A DNA stretch of 64,000 nucleotides from Tectiglobus sp965247245 (GTDB lineage Bacteria; Pseudomonadota; Alphaproteobacteria; Rhizobiales; Hyphomicrobiaceae), in the NCBI GenBank assembly GCA_965247245.1, contig CBDFGV010000003.1:248001-312000 (forward strand). The letters run 5' to 3'. Below, one piece after another: positions 36,048 through 44,896 of the stretch. Positions within the stretch are counted from its first letter, which is position 1, and the number at the start of each line of letters is the position of its first letter. Both the position numbers and the translations under genes were made by a program. The notes beneath the pieces were generated by a model that was not told the origin of the DNA, did not search any database, and saw nothing but the letters and a program-made list of their open reading frames with translations.

Positions 36048-36166
36048 ATGTAATCCGTCGTAGTCGAATCGAGCACCGCACCCATTCCGTCGAATAGCGT
36101 GCATCCGACAATCATGCAACTTGCGCTCACTCTCCGCACCTGAACCGCTCTGTTGCCCAACAAAGA

Positions 36167-36727
36167 TTGGCCCGCGCCGTGTTAAACTTGGCAAATTGGA
36201 TCAGATCACGCTCTCCCGTAGGCCGCAAAGCAGCAAAGCTTTATGGCTCGATCGTGACGCAGTCGCGTGAGCCAACATTCTATCGGGAGCTGGGCATTCC
36301 AGACACACCGAGCGGCCGCTACGAAGTGCTTGTTCTCCATATGGCGATCGTGTTGCACCGTCTAAAAGCTGTAGAGAAGCCCGATGGTCCGTTGTCACGG
36401 GCGCTAACTGAGGCATTTGTGGCAGATATTGATGATTCGCTGCGCGAAATGGCCTTTGGCGACATGTCAGTGCCACGTCGGGTCAAGAAGGCTGCCGCAG
36501 GCCTCATGGAGCGATGTCTCGCTTACCGCGGCGCATTCGAAGCCGATGACCGAAATTCAGTGATAGCATTGCTTGCTGAATTTCTGACCGACCTGGCATC
36601 TGATAAGACAAAACTTGTTGCAGATTATGCATGCCGGGCCGCCAAAGCGTCGCCGACCAGCTCTCACGAAGACCAGCAGCTCGAGAGTCTCGGTTTGTTT
36701 CCAGTTGTTCTGCAGCATGCCGATTAG
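36167..36727 (+). CDS. Ubiquinol-cytochrome c chaperone family protein (CBP3-like)
   Basis: A 186-aa protein of the family related to mitochondrial CBP3, an assembly factor for cytochrome bc1. Recognisable segments are KLYGSIVTQSREPTFYRELG, RYEVLVLHMAIVLHRLK and ALTEAFVADIDDSLREMAFGD. The start is TTG 36167, with an in-frame GTG 12 bases later as an alternative. The pairing with bamE on one side and a DUF177 gene on the other is common in Hyphomicrobiales. Confidence 0.88.
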   Translation: MARAVLNLANWIRSRSPVGRKAAKLYGSIVTQSREPTFYRELGIPDTPSGRYEVLVLHMAIVLHRLKAVEKPDGPLSRALTEAFVADIDDSLREMAFGDMSVPRRVKKAAAGLMERCLAYRGAFEADDRNSVIALLAEFLTDLASDKTKLVADYACRAAKASPTSSHEDQQLESLGLFPVVLQHAD

Positions 36728-36747
36728 TTGAGCCAAGAGGTGCCAGC

Positions 36748-37269
36748 ATGGAATTGCTAGATTGGAGTGTGGGCCTGGCCGATATCCCGGAGAATGGGCT
36801 ATCTGCAACGAAACTGGCCACCGACAACGAAAGGCGCGGAATTGCAGACGCTTTGGCAGTTACTCGCTGTGACCTTGTCTCCTGCAGCTACGACGTGAAG
36901 GCTCTACGCGGCAACCGCTTTAAAGTCTCCGGATCAATCAGGGCGACTTTCGAACAGATTTGCGTCGTCACGCTGGATCCGGTTGTGCAGGATTTGGAGA
37001 TTGATCTCGATGTTGAGTTTTGGCCATCTGCGCAACTTGGATCTTTGAGCGAAGAATACGATGAGCCCGAGCGTGATGACCCCGAGCCAATCGTCGATGG
37101 GGAGCTTGAAATCGGCCGGGTGGTCTATGAAGCGATCGCGGCAAACATTGATCCTTATCCGAGATCGCCCGATGCTGAGCTTGAGCGTAGTTCATCAATT
37201 GGAGAAGACAAGACTCCGGATCATCCGTTTGCTGTCCTGGCCGACTTGAAAACAGCAACCAAAGATTGA
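36748..37269 (+). CDS. DUF177 (YceD-like) protein
   Basis: A 173-aa acidic protein of the YceD/DUF177 family, homologues of which are linked to 23S rRNA accumulation in bacteria and chloroplasts. ATG 36748 is chosen because it begins at the conserved region; an upstream frame overlapping the previous gene is not supported. Segments include SYDVKALRGNRFKVSGSIRA and the C-terminal DPYPRSPDAEL. It usually precedes rpmF or plsX; here plsX follows after 239 bp that hold no gene. Confidence 0.85.
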   Translation: MELLDWSVGLADIPENGLSATKLATDNERRGIADALAVTRCDLVSCSYDVKALRGNRFKVSGSIRATFEQICVVTLDPVVQDLEIDLDVEFWPSAQLGSLSEEYDEPERDDPEPIVDGELEIGRVVYEAIAANIDPYPRSPDAELERSSSIGEDKTPDHPFAVLADLKTATKD

Positions 37270-37508
37270 TGACCACGTGTTGTGCTCGGAATTGAGTACA
37301 TTACGCGGCCAAACACCAATCAAAGCCGGTTAATCCACAATGTGATCACAGCGATCAAAGACGTGGCGGAATGGTGTTGGGAGCGCGAAGATTTGTCTAT
37401 TGTTTACTGAAAGTAGATGGCTATTGTCCGAGCGGGCGAATGAGACTTGAACCAGAGGGAATGCGAGACCAGCGCGATAAAGCGTAACGAGATCTCGCCG
37501 ACTGAATA

Positions 37509-38552
37509 ATGGCTGCTTCGCGAACTATTGCACTGGACTGCATGGGCGGTGATCACGGTCCCGAGGTCATCATCCCCGGTGCCGCCATCTCCTTGGAGCG
37601 ACGCCCGCAACTCCAGTTTCAGCTGGTTGGTGACAAAGCACGCATAGAAGCCGCACTCGCGGCCCACGCCGATTTGCGAGCGAAGTCTACGATTATCCAC
37701 ACGGATATTGAGATCGCCATGGACGATAAGCCCAGCCAGGCCGTTCGCCGTGGCAAAGGCTCAAGCATGTGGATGGCCATCGACGCCGTAAAGAATGACG
37801 AAGCGGATGTCGTTGTCTCCGCCGGTAACACCGGCGCCCTGATGGCCATGGCAAAACTCATTCTGCGACCGGTAGCCGACGTTGAGCGACCGGCAATCGC
37901 TGCCCTTTGGCCAACCGTAAAGAGCGAGAGCATCGTGCTGGACGTCGGCGCCAATATCGGCGCGACCGCTGAGCAGCTTTGCGACTATGCGCTGATGGGG
38001 GCCGGGATGGCTCGGGCGCTGTTTCATGTTGAGAGGCCAACAGTTGGGTTGCTGAATGTCGGCGTCGAAGAGGTGAAGGGCGTCGACGAAGTCAAACAAG
38101 CTCATGCCTGGCTTCGCGAAAACGAAGATCTGCCAATCAACTATTATGGCTTTGTCGAAGGCGATCAGATCGGCCAGGGCTTGGTTGACGTCATTGTGGT
38201 TGAAGGTTTCGCAGGCAACATCGCACTCAAAACAGCCGAAGGAACTGCTCGGCAAATTGCCCAATACCTGAGGGATGCGATGACGCGATCGATCTTTTCG
38301 CGGATAGGAGCGCTTCTCGCGCAAGGTGGCTTCCGTATCCTGAAAGAGAAGATGGATCCTCGTCGCGTTAACGGTGGAACCTTCCTGGGATTGAACGGAA
38401 TCGCCGTAAAGAGCCATGGTGGGACGGACCCGCTCGGCTTTGCGAGCGCAATTGATCTCGGCTACGACATGGCTGAAGCGGGATTGGTGCAACGCGTCGC
38501 ACTGGATCTGACGGCTTTCCACAGCCGCCTCACCGAAAGCGTAGCGAGTTGA
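37509..38552 (+). CDS. plsX: Phosphate acyltransferase PlsX
   Basis: Converts acyl-ACP to acyl-phosphate for phospholipid synthesis. The 347-aa protein starts TIALDCMGGDHGPEVIIPGA, the family signature, and shows VVSAGNTGALMAMAKL and VEGFAGNIALKTAEG. It precedes fabH by 86 bp; the plsX-fabH-ihfA order is standard for the group. Confidence 0.96.
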   Translation: MAASRTIALDCMGGDHGPEVIIPGAAISLERRPQLQFQLVGDKARIEAALAAHADLRAKSTIIHTDIEIAMDDKPSQAVRRGKGSSMWMAIDAVKNDEADVVVSAGNTGALMAMAKLILRPVADVERPAIAALWPTVKSESIVLDVGANIGATAEQLCDYALMGAGMARALFHVERPTVGLLNVGVEEVKGVDEVKQAHAWLRENEDLPINYYGFVEGDQIGQGLVDVIVVEGFAGNIALKTAEGTARQIAQYLRDAMTRSIFSRIGALLAQGGFRILKEKMDPRRVNGGTFLGLNGIAVKSHGGTDPLGFASAIDLGYDMAEAGLVQRVALDLTAFHSRLTESVAS

Positions 38553-38638
38553 CGATAGCCGCAGGCAGCGCTCAAGATGTATGGCTGCCTCGACGTTTTT
38601 GCTGATGTCCGGATCAATCCGGAAGCGAAGGAGCACAC

Positions 38639-39616
38639 GTGGCCATTATTCGATCTGTCATCCGTGGTGTCGGTGCCTATCTACCGAAACGGGTTATGAC
38701 GAATGAAGACATGTCCAAAATCGTCGATACAACTGACGACTGGATCACCGAGCGCACGGGCATCAAATCACGTCATATTGCTGCTGACGGCGAGTTGACA
38801 TCTGATCTCGGGATCGCCGCCGCCAAACAGGCGCTCGTGCGCGCTGGGATTGATCCGATTGACATTGACCTGGTAATTTGCGCGACAGCAACGCCAGATC
38901 GCACGTTTCCTTCAACGGCCGTGCGTATTCAGCATGAACTGGGTGTCACCAAGGGCGCCGCCTTTGATGTGCAAGCTGTTTGCTCGGGTTTTGTGTATGG
39001 CTTGGCCACCGCCGACAACTTTCTCAAAGCGGGTCAGTCGCGGCGCGCTCTTGTCATCGGCGCAGAGACATTCTCCCGCATTCTGGACTGGGAAGATCGC
39101 ACAACCTGCGTCTTATTTGGGGATGGCGCGGGTGCCATCGTACTTGAAGCCCAGACTCAGTTCGGCTCCCGCGAAGATCGCGGTATCCTGGCGAGCCGAC
39201 TGCGTTCAGACGGGCGTTATGAAGATATGCTCTACGTTGATGGCGGACCGAGCTCGACTATGACGACCGGCCATCTTCGGATGAACGGGCGCGAGGTTTT
39301 CCGTCACGCAGTCCAGAAGATCTCCGGTGTGATTGAAGAGACCCTGGTCATGACAGGCTATGCTGCGTCCGAAATCGACCTCTTCGTACCCCACCAAGCA
39401 AATGCGCGGATTTTGGATGGCATTGCCAAGAAGCTGAACATATCCCCGGAAAAGGTCATTAAGACATTGGCCCACCACGGAAATACGTCGGCCGCCTCGA
39501 TCCCGCTGGCACTCAATCAGGCGTTGGCAGAGCAACGAATATCCGAAGGCGACTTAGTTCTGATGGAAGCCATGGGCGGGGGATTCACTTGGGGTGCTGC
39601 CCTGGTTCGCTGGTAG
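38639..39616 (+). CDS. fabH: 3-oxoacyl-[ACP] synthase III
   Basis: Starts fatty acid synthesis by condensing acetyl-CoA with malonyl-ACP. The 325-aa protein has the catalytic triad Cys in FDVQAVCSGFVYG, His in FVPHQANARI and Asn in HHGNTSAASI. GTG start with GGAG seven bases upstream. It lies between plsX and ihfA. Confidence 0.96.
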   Translation: MAIIRSVIRGVGAYLPKRVMTNEDMSKIVDTTDDWITERTGIKSRHIAADGELTSDLGIAAAKQALVRAGIDPIDIDLVICATATPDRTFPSTAVRIQHELGVTKGAAFDVQAVCSGFVYGLATADNFLKAGQSRRALVIGAETFSRILDWEDRTTCVLFGDGAGAIVLEAQTQFGSREDRGILASRLRSDGRYEDMLYVDGGPSSTMTTGHLRMNGREVFRHAVQKISGVIEETLVMTGYAASEIDLFVPHQANARILDGIAKKLNISPEKVIKTLAHHGNTSAASIPLALNQALAEQRISEGDLVLMEAMGGGFTWGAALVRW

Positions 39617-39800
39617 TCTCCGAAACCGCCCTTATTCCACAAGTTCAGTTTGCACCGTAGATTCGCGGCCACACGCGTTAATAATCGAGCTGCACGTGCA
39701 AATTCTCTTCGTTTTCAGCGTCTTGAGCGATTCTTTCGATTGACCGAGCTCAATGACATGGTTAGCATCGCGCAACCTGGAACTGGGGAGGCGCAGGGCC

Positions 39801-40118
39801 ATGGCAAATAAGACACTTACGCGGGCAGACCTGGCAGAAGCTGTTGTGGAAAAGGTTGGTCTTCCGCGGAACGAGTCACAGGAACTTGTCGAACTTGTAC
39901 TGAGCGAAATTTCGACGACATTGGCAGGCGGAGAATCCGTTAAGCTATCGTCATTTGGTTCATTTGGCATTCGCGAGAAGGGCGAGCGCATCGGGCGCAA
40001 CCCCAAGACCGGCGAAGAAGTGCCAATCACGCCGCGCCGTGTTTTGGTCTTTCGACCCAGCAATATTATGAAGGACCGCATCAACACAGGCCTGGTCAGG
40101 CGTAAGGCTGCAGAATAA
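39801..40118 (+). CDS. ihfA: Integration host factor subunit alpha
   Basis: DNA-bending nucleoid protein subunit (105 aa). ATG 39801 gives MANKTLTRADLAEAVVEKVG, the true family start, with GGGAGG upstream; an in-frame ATG at 39753 would add residues not found in the family. The beta-arm region GRNPKTGEEVPITPRRVLVF is complete. IHF is commonly needed by tRNA-targeted integrases such as the one at 52 kb. Confidence 0.95.
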   Translation: MANKTLTRADLAEAVVEKVGLPRNESQELVELVLSEISTTLAGGESVKLSSFGSFGIREKGERIGRNPKTGEEVPITPRRVLVFRPSNIMKDRINTGLVRRKAAE

Positions 40119-40255
40119 AGGTTCTGCAAAACTTCCTTTCCCGGCTGACGAGTTATTGCTGTACGGGTGGCGGCCCGCTAATAGGTAAGCATGAACGGGG
40201 GGTATGGTTAACACCAGAGAACCGCTTCGTTGTGCTGAACCAGAGGGGCCGAGCG

Positions 40256-40744
40256 ATGCGCAAATCTGCCGACGCATTCCGAACCATTAGTGAAGTTGCG
40301 GACGAGCTGGATGTGCCCAAGCATGTCTTGCGGTTTTGGGAGATCAAGTTCCCTCAAATCAAGCCAATGAAGCGCGGCGGTGGACGGCGCTATTATCGGC
40401 CTGAGGACATGGCCCTCCTCAGTGGTATTCGTGAACTGCTCCATTCTGAGGGCTACACGATCAAGGGTGTTCAAAAGATCCTCAAAGAACAGGGTGCGGA
40501 CTACGCAAAATCGTTCGGCCAGTTTGCGGATGAAGGCACGGCACCAGCGAGCAAAACAAAGGCCGGTAAGGCAGCCAAGGCTCCAGCCAAGAAACGAGCG
40601 TCTCGTGCTCGCGATACGGCCAACATCGATAAGCGCATGCTCCAAAAGATGCTCGACGAACTCGAGTCATGTCGGAGCGTACTTATTGCAGCCCAAAGCA
40701 GCGCTGAAACGGCAACCGCCGGGCGAAGAATGGCGCGCGCCTAG
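40256..40744 (+). CDS. MerR-family transcriptional regulator
   Basis: A 162-aa MerR-type protein. The N-terminal winged helix is clear: AFRTISEVADELDVPKHVLR, then FWEIKFPQIKP and GGGRRYYRPEDMALL. The middle is an Ala/Lys-rich linker and the C-terminus a short helix. No effector-binding cysteines are seen. ATG 40256 is preferred over 40232. Homologues sit directly after ihfA in many Hyphomicrobiales; their target is not known to me. Confidence 0.87.
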   Translation: MRKSADAFRTISEVADELDVPKHVLRFWEIKFPQIKPMKRGGGRRYYRPEDMALLSGIRELLHSEGYTIKGVQKILKEQGADYAKSFGQFADEGTAPASKTKAGKAAKAPAKKRASRARDTANIDKRMLQKMLDELESCRSVLIAAQSSAETATAGRRMARA

Positions 40745-40842
40745 AATTGCTCGGTGGGAATACCCACTGTGCCGAACTGATAAAAGTAAATTTGATTTGC
40801 CGTGCGACCTCTCGGGCGGAACATCAAGTGCGCAGCCCTGTG

Positions 40843-41565
40843 ATGAGTTTATCTTCAAACCGCATTGAGATCTGGTGGACCAACACCCAGGCTGCGTCTG
40901 CTGTGCTGGATCAGTTCGCCAGCGAGACAGCTTTACCGGCCGCAACAGATAGCGAGAACGTCAGTGATGCCAGCCGTTGGGCACGCATCATCTTGCGGCT
41001 CGGATTATCGCGGTTTGGCAACCAATCGCTGGTATGCTGCCCCATCACCAGAAACACGAAGGGACGCCCGGAACTCGTGGGGTCAGGTCGTCCGATCTTT
41101 AGCATCAGCCACAGCGCGGATCATATAGCTGTGGCCATCGCGGACGTCGGGCCGCTCGGTATTGATATCGAGTATCATCGATCCATTAAGATGAGTAGCG
41201 AACGCCAACAGGGCATCATGCGGCAGGCGAGCAATCACGGGCTGGCCCTACCATCAAATGAGGAAGGGTCCACTGGAGACAGCAGATTCTTGGGTGTCTG
41301 GACCAAGCTGGAGGCCATCGCCAAGGCGCGAGGGGATGGGATAGGTGCCGTCTTAACGCAGCTCAAAACAACTCCCACTGAAGCGACCAACATGTTCGAT
41401 CAGATAGACGGAGCGTCGATCAAGGTCGAGCCCATATCCTTGTCATCTGAGTTCTCTGCCGCGCTGGCCAAACCGAGTGACAGCGACACGGTGCAAGTCC
41501 GCACGTTGCCCTCCGATCTTTCCAGCCTGCGTGAGCTTTACGACTCGCAACTGAATTCTGGGTAG
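40843..41565 (+). CDS. 4'-phosphopantetheinyl transferase superfamily protein (Sfp-like)
   Basis: A 240-aa Sfp/AcpT-type transferase. Motifs are SISHSADHIAVAIA (the conserved SHS), GPLGIDIEYH (Mg-binding Asp and Glu) and VWTKLEAIAKARGDG, which corresponds to the W-x-x-KEA-x-x-K signature with Leu at one position. ATG 40843 is chosen; an in-frame upstream start gives a poor extension. A second transferase beside AcpS suggests secondary carrier-protein targets, for example a polyketide, siderophore or special acyl carrier protein elsewhere in the genome. Confidence 0.82.
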   Translation: MSLSSNRIEIWWTNTQAASAVLDQFASETALPAATDSENVSDASRWARIILRLGLSRFGNQSLVCCPITRNTKGRPELVGSGRPIFSISHSADHIAVAIADVGPLGIDIEYHRSIKMSSERQQGIMRQASNHGLALPSNEEGSTGDSRFLGVWTKLEAIAKARGDGIGAVLTQLKTTPTEATNMFDQIDGASIKVEPISLSSEFSAALAKPSDSDTVQVRTLPSDLSSLRELYDSQLNSG

Positions 41566-41599
41566 CGAGCGGCGCGCAGCAGCAATATCGGTAGTGAAC

Positions 41600-42217
41600 T
41601 CAAGCAGTAGCTGCATCTGCAGCAACTGTCTGCTGATAAGACTCAGTGGCCGTTAAGCGGTCAAAGAATGCCTGAGCATTGGCTGGAAGATTCTCGCTCA
41701 CCAAACGTCGATAGGCGCGTATAGTATAACCGTTACTAATATCCGCTGCGCTCATCGCGCTGCCAAGCAGATATGGTCGATCGCTCAGTGCTTGGTCCAA
41801 TGCGTGGATGCTAAGCGTCGCGCGGCTTTTCATTTCCGCGACCACGTCATCCAACTCCGGTTTGAACTCGCGGCGATGATTGACGATTTCACCAAGCGGT
41901 CGCGCAAACGTCGATTCAGCAAACCAACACCACTGGAGGTAATGCGGATAAGACGCATCCGCCTTGTCCGGCTGCAGCTTGCCCTTGCCATAGACATCCA
42001 AAACGTACTGCATCATCGCGCAGCTCTCGAACATCTTCACGTCACCGTCGATCATCGCCGGGACCTTGCCAACCGGATTCATCCTGCGCCACTCAGGCGT
42101 CGCCCGATATTCGGCTGAGAAGTCGACTGGAACAATCTCGTAAGGAATACCGAGTTCCTCGCAAACCCAAATGACGCGAAACGCGCGCGTCCCCCTCGAA
42201 TGGAAAATTTTTAACAT
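41600..42217 (-). CDS. Glutathione S-transferase family protein
   Basis: A 205-aa GST. The N-terminal thioredoxin-like domain runs from MLKIFHSRGTRAFRVIWVCE through the cis-Pro and glutathione-binding segment GKVPAMIDGDVKMFESCAMM. The C-terminal helical domain includes LLGSAMSAADISNGY, the conserved N-capping box. ATG 42217 gives the usual N-terminus; 42241 would add eight residues. It opens the accessory metabolic block. Substrate unknown. Confidence 0.88.
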   Translation of the reverse strand: MLKIFHSRGTRAFRVIWVCEELGIPYEIVPVDFSAEYRATPEWRRMNPVGKVPAMIDGDVKMFESCAMMQYVLDVYGKGKLQPDKADASYPHYLQWCWFAESTFARPLGEIVNHRREFKPELDDVVAEMKSRATLSIHALDQALSDRPYLLGSAMSAADISNGYTIRAYRRLVSENLPANAQAFFDRLTATESYQQTVAADAATA

Positions 42218-42433
42218 CGCCTGTCTCTCAACTTGGTCCAAGGCCTCCCGCCACTGACAAAGCAGTGACGTTCAAACCGGCCTCACGCAAGTGATATCCA
42301 TCGGCAATATGACGGCTATCTGATGACTGAGAGGACGGGGGTGAATGGCTTCGACAAACCAGGCACCCGAACTTATCGTCTCAGCTGAGCTTGAGGATGG
42401 ACTGAACCAAACTTGACGATGTTGGATTGATAG

Positions 42434-43336
42434 ATGAAAGCGCTGATCACCGGAGGAACCGGTTTCATTGGATCCTGGATAGCGAAGGCCTTGATTGCCA
42501 AAGGGTTCGCTATCCGCTCCTTCGATATCAAAGATGATCGCAGCATTCCGCGAGAGATCCTGGGTGCCGATGCCGACCATATCGACTGGGTCACGGGCGA
42601 CATTACAGACGCTCAAGCTTTGGCAGACGCCGCGAGTGGTTGTGATTTGCTTGTCCACTTGGCAGCCATCCTGACACCAGATTGCGCGCGCAACCCCGTT
42701 CGTGGGGCAGAAATCTGCCTGATTGGTTCGCTCAACGTATTCGAGGCAGCCCGCCAAAACAACATTGGGCGCGTTCTCTACATGTCGAGCGCCGGTGTCT
42801 TTGGACCCGAAGATGACGGAATCTATCCACGACCAACCACGCTTTATGGTGCCTACAAGCTGGCGGTTGAGGGCGCGGCCCGCGCCTACTGGGACGACCA
42901 TGCGATTGCAAGTGTCGGTTTTCGCCCCTTGATTGTTTACGGCCCGGGGCGGGAAACGGGATTGACGGCCGGTCCGTCTCTCGCCTGCAAGGCGGCAGCA
43001 CAAGGAGATGACTACGTGATCCCGTTCAGCGGCGATACGGACTTCATATACGTGTCGGACGTGGCAGCTGCTTATGCTGCTGCGGCCATTAAAGAGCGAC
43101 CTGGTGCGCACGTCTATAACGTTGTCGGAGATCTAGGAACAGCTGAAGGGTTTGCGGAGGAGATCATGCGCGCGGCTCCGAACACCCACGTGCGTGCGGA
43201 TGGTCCGACGTTGCCAATTGCTCCGCAGATCGATCCTGGTTCGTTACGCGAGGACTATCCGGACATTCCGCAGACAACGATACGTGAGGGCATCGCGGAT
43301 ACCGTTGCGCACTACCGCCGAGGCCGTAACGCCTAG
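42434..43336 (+). CDS. NAD-dependent epimerase/dehydratase family protein
   Basis: Extended short-chain dehydrogenase (300 aa). The cofactor motif GGTGFIGSWIAKAL is at the N-terminus; the catalytic pair is YGAYKLAVEGAA (Y-x3-K) with a preceding MSSAGVFG serine. It could be a sugar epimerase or a lactonase/dehydrogenase in a catabolic pathway; being beside an enolase-superfamily sugar-acid dehydratase-like gene favours sugar-acid metabolism, but this is inference. Confidence 0.88.
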   Translation: MKALITGGTGFIGSWIAKALIAKGFAIRSFDIKDDRSIPREILGADADHIDWVTGDITDAQALADAASGCDLLVHLAAILTPDCARNPVRGAEICLIGSLNVFEAARQNNIGRVLYMSSAGVFGPEDDGIYPRPTTLYGAYKLAVEGAARAYWDDHAIASVGFRPLIVYGPGRETGLTAGPSLACKAAAQGDDYVIPFSGDTDFIYVSDVAAAYAAAAIKERPGAHVYNVVGDLGTAEGFAEEIMRAAPNTHVRADGPTLPIAPQIDPGSLREDYPDIPQTTIREGIADTVAHYRRGRNA

Positions 43337-43396
43337 CAGCAAGTCAATCGTTTCCTGCATGTTTCCTTTCGAATTGGCCACTAGTTTGAGGGCGCG

Positions 43397-43807
43397 ATGC
43401 ATCCAACCATTCAAAGTACCTTGGAAGCGGTGAAAACCGGCGACGAGGATCAGATCATCAAGTTGCTAGCCGAACAGGTCGAGTTTCTGCCGCCGACTTA
43501 CTACAAGACATGGGTCGGTCGGGAACCCGTCGCCGCTCTGCTCGCTCACGTCGCAGAGGTCTTTTCCCATTTTACTTACAGGCGCGTTATGGGGAACGGA
43601 CCTGACTGGGCGTTGGAGTTCGAATGCAAAGTCGGAGATCTTGATGCCGTTGGCGTTGATCTGATCACCTTGGACGAAGATGGTCTGATCGCACGATTCG
43701 AAGTCGTCATGCGGCCCTACAAATCAATCGGTGCACTACGCGAGGCGATGGGCACGCGCATAATGTCAGACGCAAGGTTCCTGAAATTCAAGGACGCACT
43801 TTCGTAG
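43397..43807 (+). CDS. NTF2-like (SnoaL-type) protein
   Basis: A 136-aa NTF2-fold protein. The pattern is typical: an N-terminal helix (TIQSTLEAVKTGDEDQIIKL), LLAEQVEFLPPT, a central GREPVAALLAHVAEVF and a C-terminal strand DEDGLIARFEVVMRPY. These small proteins act as isomerases, hydrolases or binding domains and the specific role is unknown. It follows the epimerase by 60 bp on the same strand. Confidence 0.75.
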   Translation: MHPTIQSTLEAVKTGDEDQIIKLLAEQVEFLPPTYYKTWVGREPVAALLAHVAEVFSHFTYRRVMGNGPDWALEFECKVGDLDAVGVDLITLDEDGLIARFEVVMRPYKSIGALREAMGTRIMSDARFLKFKDALS

Positions 43808-43844
43808 CTTGAGGGAGTAGAGGTAAGCGACGGACTTGGCGCAC

Positions 43845-44819
43845 TTACGGCACCAGCACGATCTTTCCATAGGCCCCAGGTTCCAAGACTGCGACATGGG
43901 AAGCAGCAGCTTCAGACAATGGCATCTCTCGTCCAATCACCGGCTTCAATGCACCGTCGGCTACGCCGGCCAGTATGTCCTCCATGATTGGGCGCATCTG
44001 CTCACGTGTCGCGTTCCATAGTGCAATACCGCGAATGTCGATCTCCTTCATCATTGCAACCCGCGGATTGACGCTAATTTCACCGCGATTACCAATCACA
44101 ATGATCCGCCCATATTTGGCGACAACATCCATATCTGCTGCCAGGTTGACGTTGGCCAGCATCTCTAGAACGAGTTGCGGACCCTGACCGCCGGTGAATT
44201 GCTTGACCTCATCAAGGTAGCCGTCTGCAGTATGGTCGACAGCGAGGTCTGCTCCTTCGCTTCGGATCAATGCGAGGCCTTTTTCGGTGCCGCCGCTGCC
44301 AATCACATTGAGCCCGGCCCGCTTCGCCAACTGGATCGCGGATGTCCCAACCGATCCACTAGCGCCGTGAATGAAGACAGTCTCACCCGGCTTTGCGCCA
44401 CCGCGCTCGAATAAGGCGTAGTGCGCAGTCGTATACGAGACGCCGAAAGCGGCAGCCTGGGCGAAACTCACATTGGAAGGCAGCGGCAGGACCTCGTCGG
44501 CCTTGCGCTTAACTTTCTCGGCATAGCAGCCAGTGAGATCAAAGCTTAAGCCTGTTCCAACAAATACCGGATCGCCGACTGAGAGACTTGTGACCTCTGA
44601 GCCAACGGCGGATATGACCCCACCGGCATCACCACCCGGCGTGTATGGCAGATCCGGGACAATCGCATAAACGCCGGTCCGCATGTAAGTGTCGGCGGGA
44701 TTAACGCCGGCGGCACGAATGTCCACGACCACTTCGCCGGGTCCTGGCACAGGATCATCGAGGTCGCGCAATTGCAAAACTTCTGGGCCGCCGAAGGCAT
44801 CTGCTTGGATCGCTTTCAT
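43845..44819 (-). CDS. NADPH:quinone reductase-like zinc-free alcohol dehydrogenase family protein
   Basis: MDR-superfamily oxidoreductase (324 aa) of the quinone oxidoreductase (zeta-crystallin) type. It starts MKAIQADAFGGPEVLQLRDL, has RAAGVNPADTYMRTG, and the Rossmann motif HGASGSVGTSAIQLAK. The catalytic zinc ligands of true alcohol dehydrogenases are not present. It is on the minus strand downstream of the enolase-superfamily gene. Confidence 0.88.
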   Translation of the reverse strand: MKAIQADAFGGPEVLQLRDLDDPVPGPGEVVVDIRAAGVNPADTYMRTGVYAIVPDLPYTPGGDAGGVISAVGSEVTSLSVGDPVFVGTGLSFDLTGCYAEKVKRKADEVLPLPSNVSFAQAAAFGVSYTTAHYALFERGGAKPGETVFIHGASGSVGTSAIQLAKRAGLNVIGSGGTEKGLALIRSEGADLAVDHTADGYLDEVKQFTGGQGPQLVLEMLANVNLAADMDVVAKYGRIIVIGNRGEISVNPRVAMMKEIDIRGIALWNATREQMRPIMEDILAGVADGALKPVIGREMPLSEAAASHVAVLEPGAYGKIVLVP

Positions 44820-44896
44820 CTGTCTGTCCTCATGCCCGACATGTTAGTGCTGCTCGCACCCAGTTCATTGCACCACTGAGCCGCTGTAGATGGCGT

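Noticed and set aside
37693..37701. Perfect DnaA box TTATCCACA inside plsX
   Set aside because: A 9-mer is expected about once by chance in this length and no cluster of boxes is nearby.
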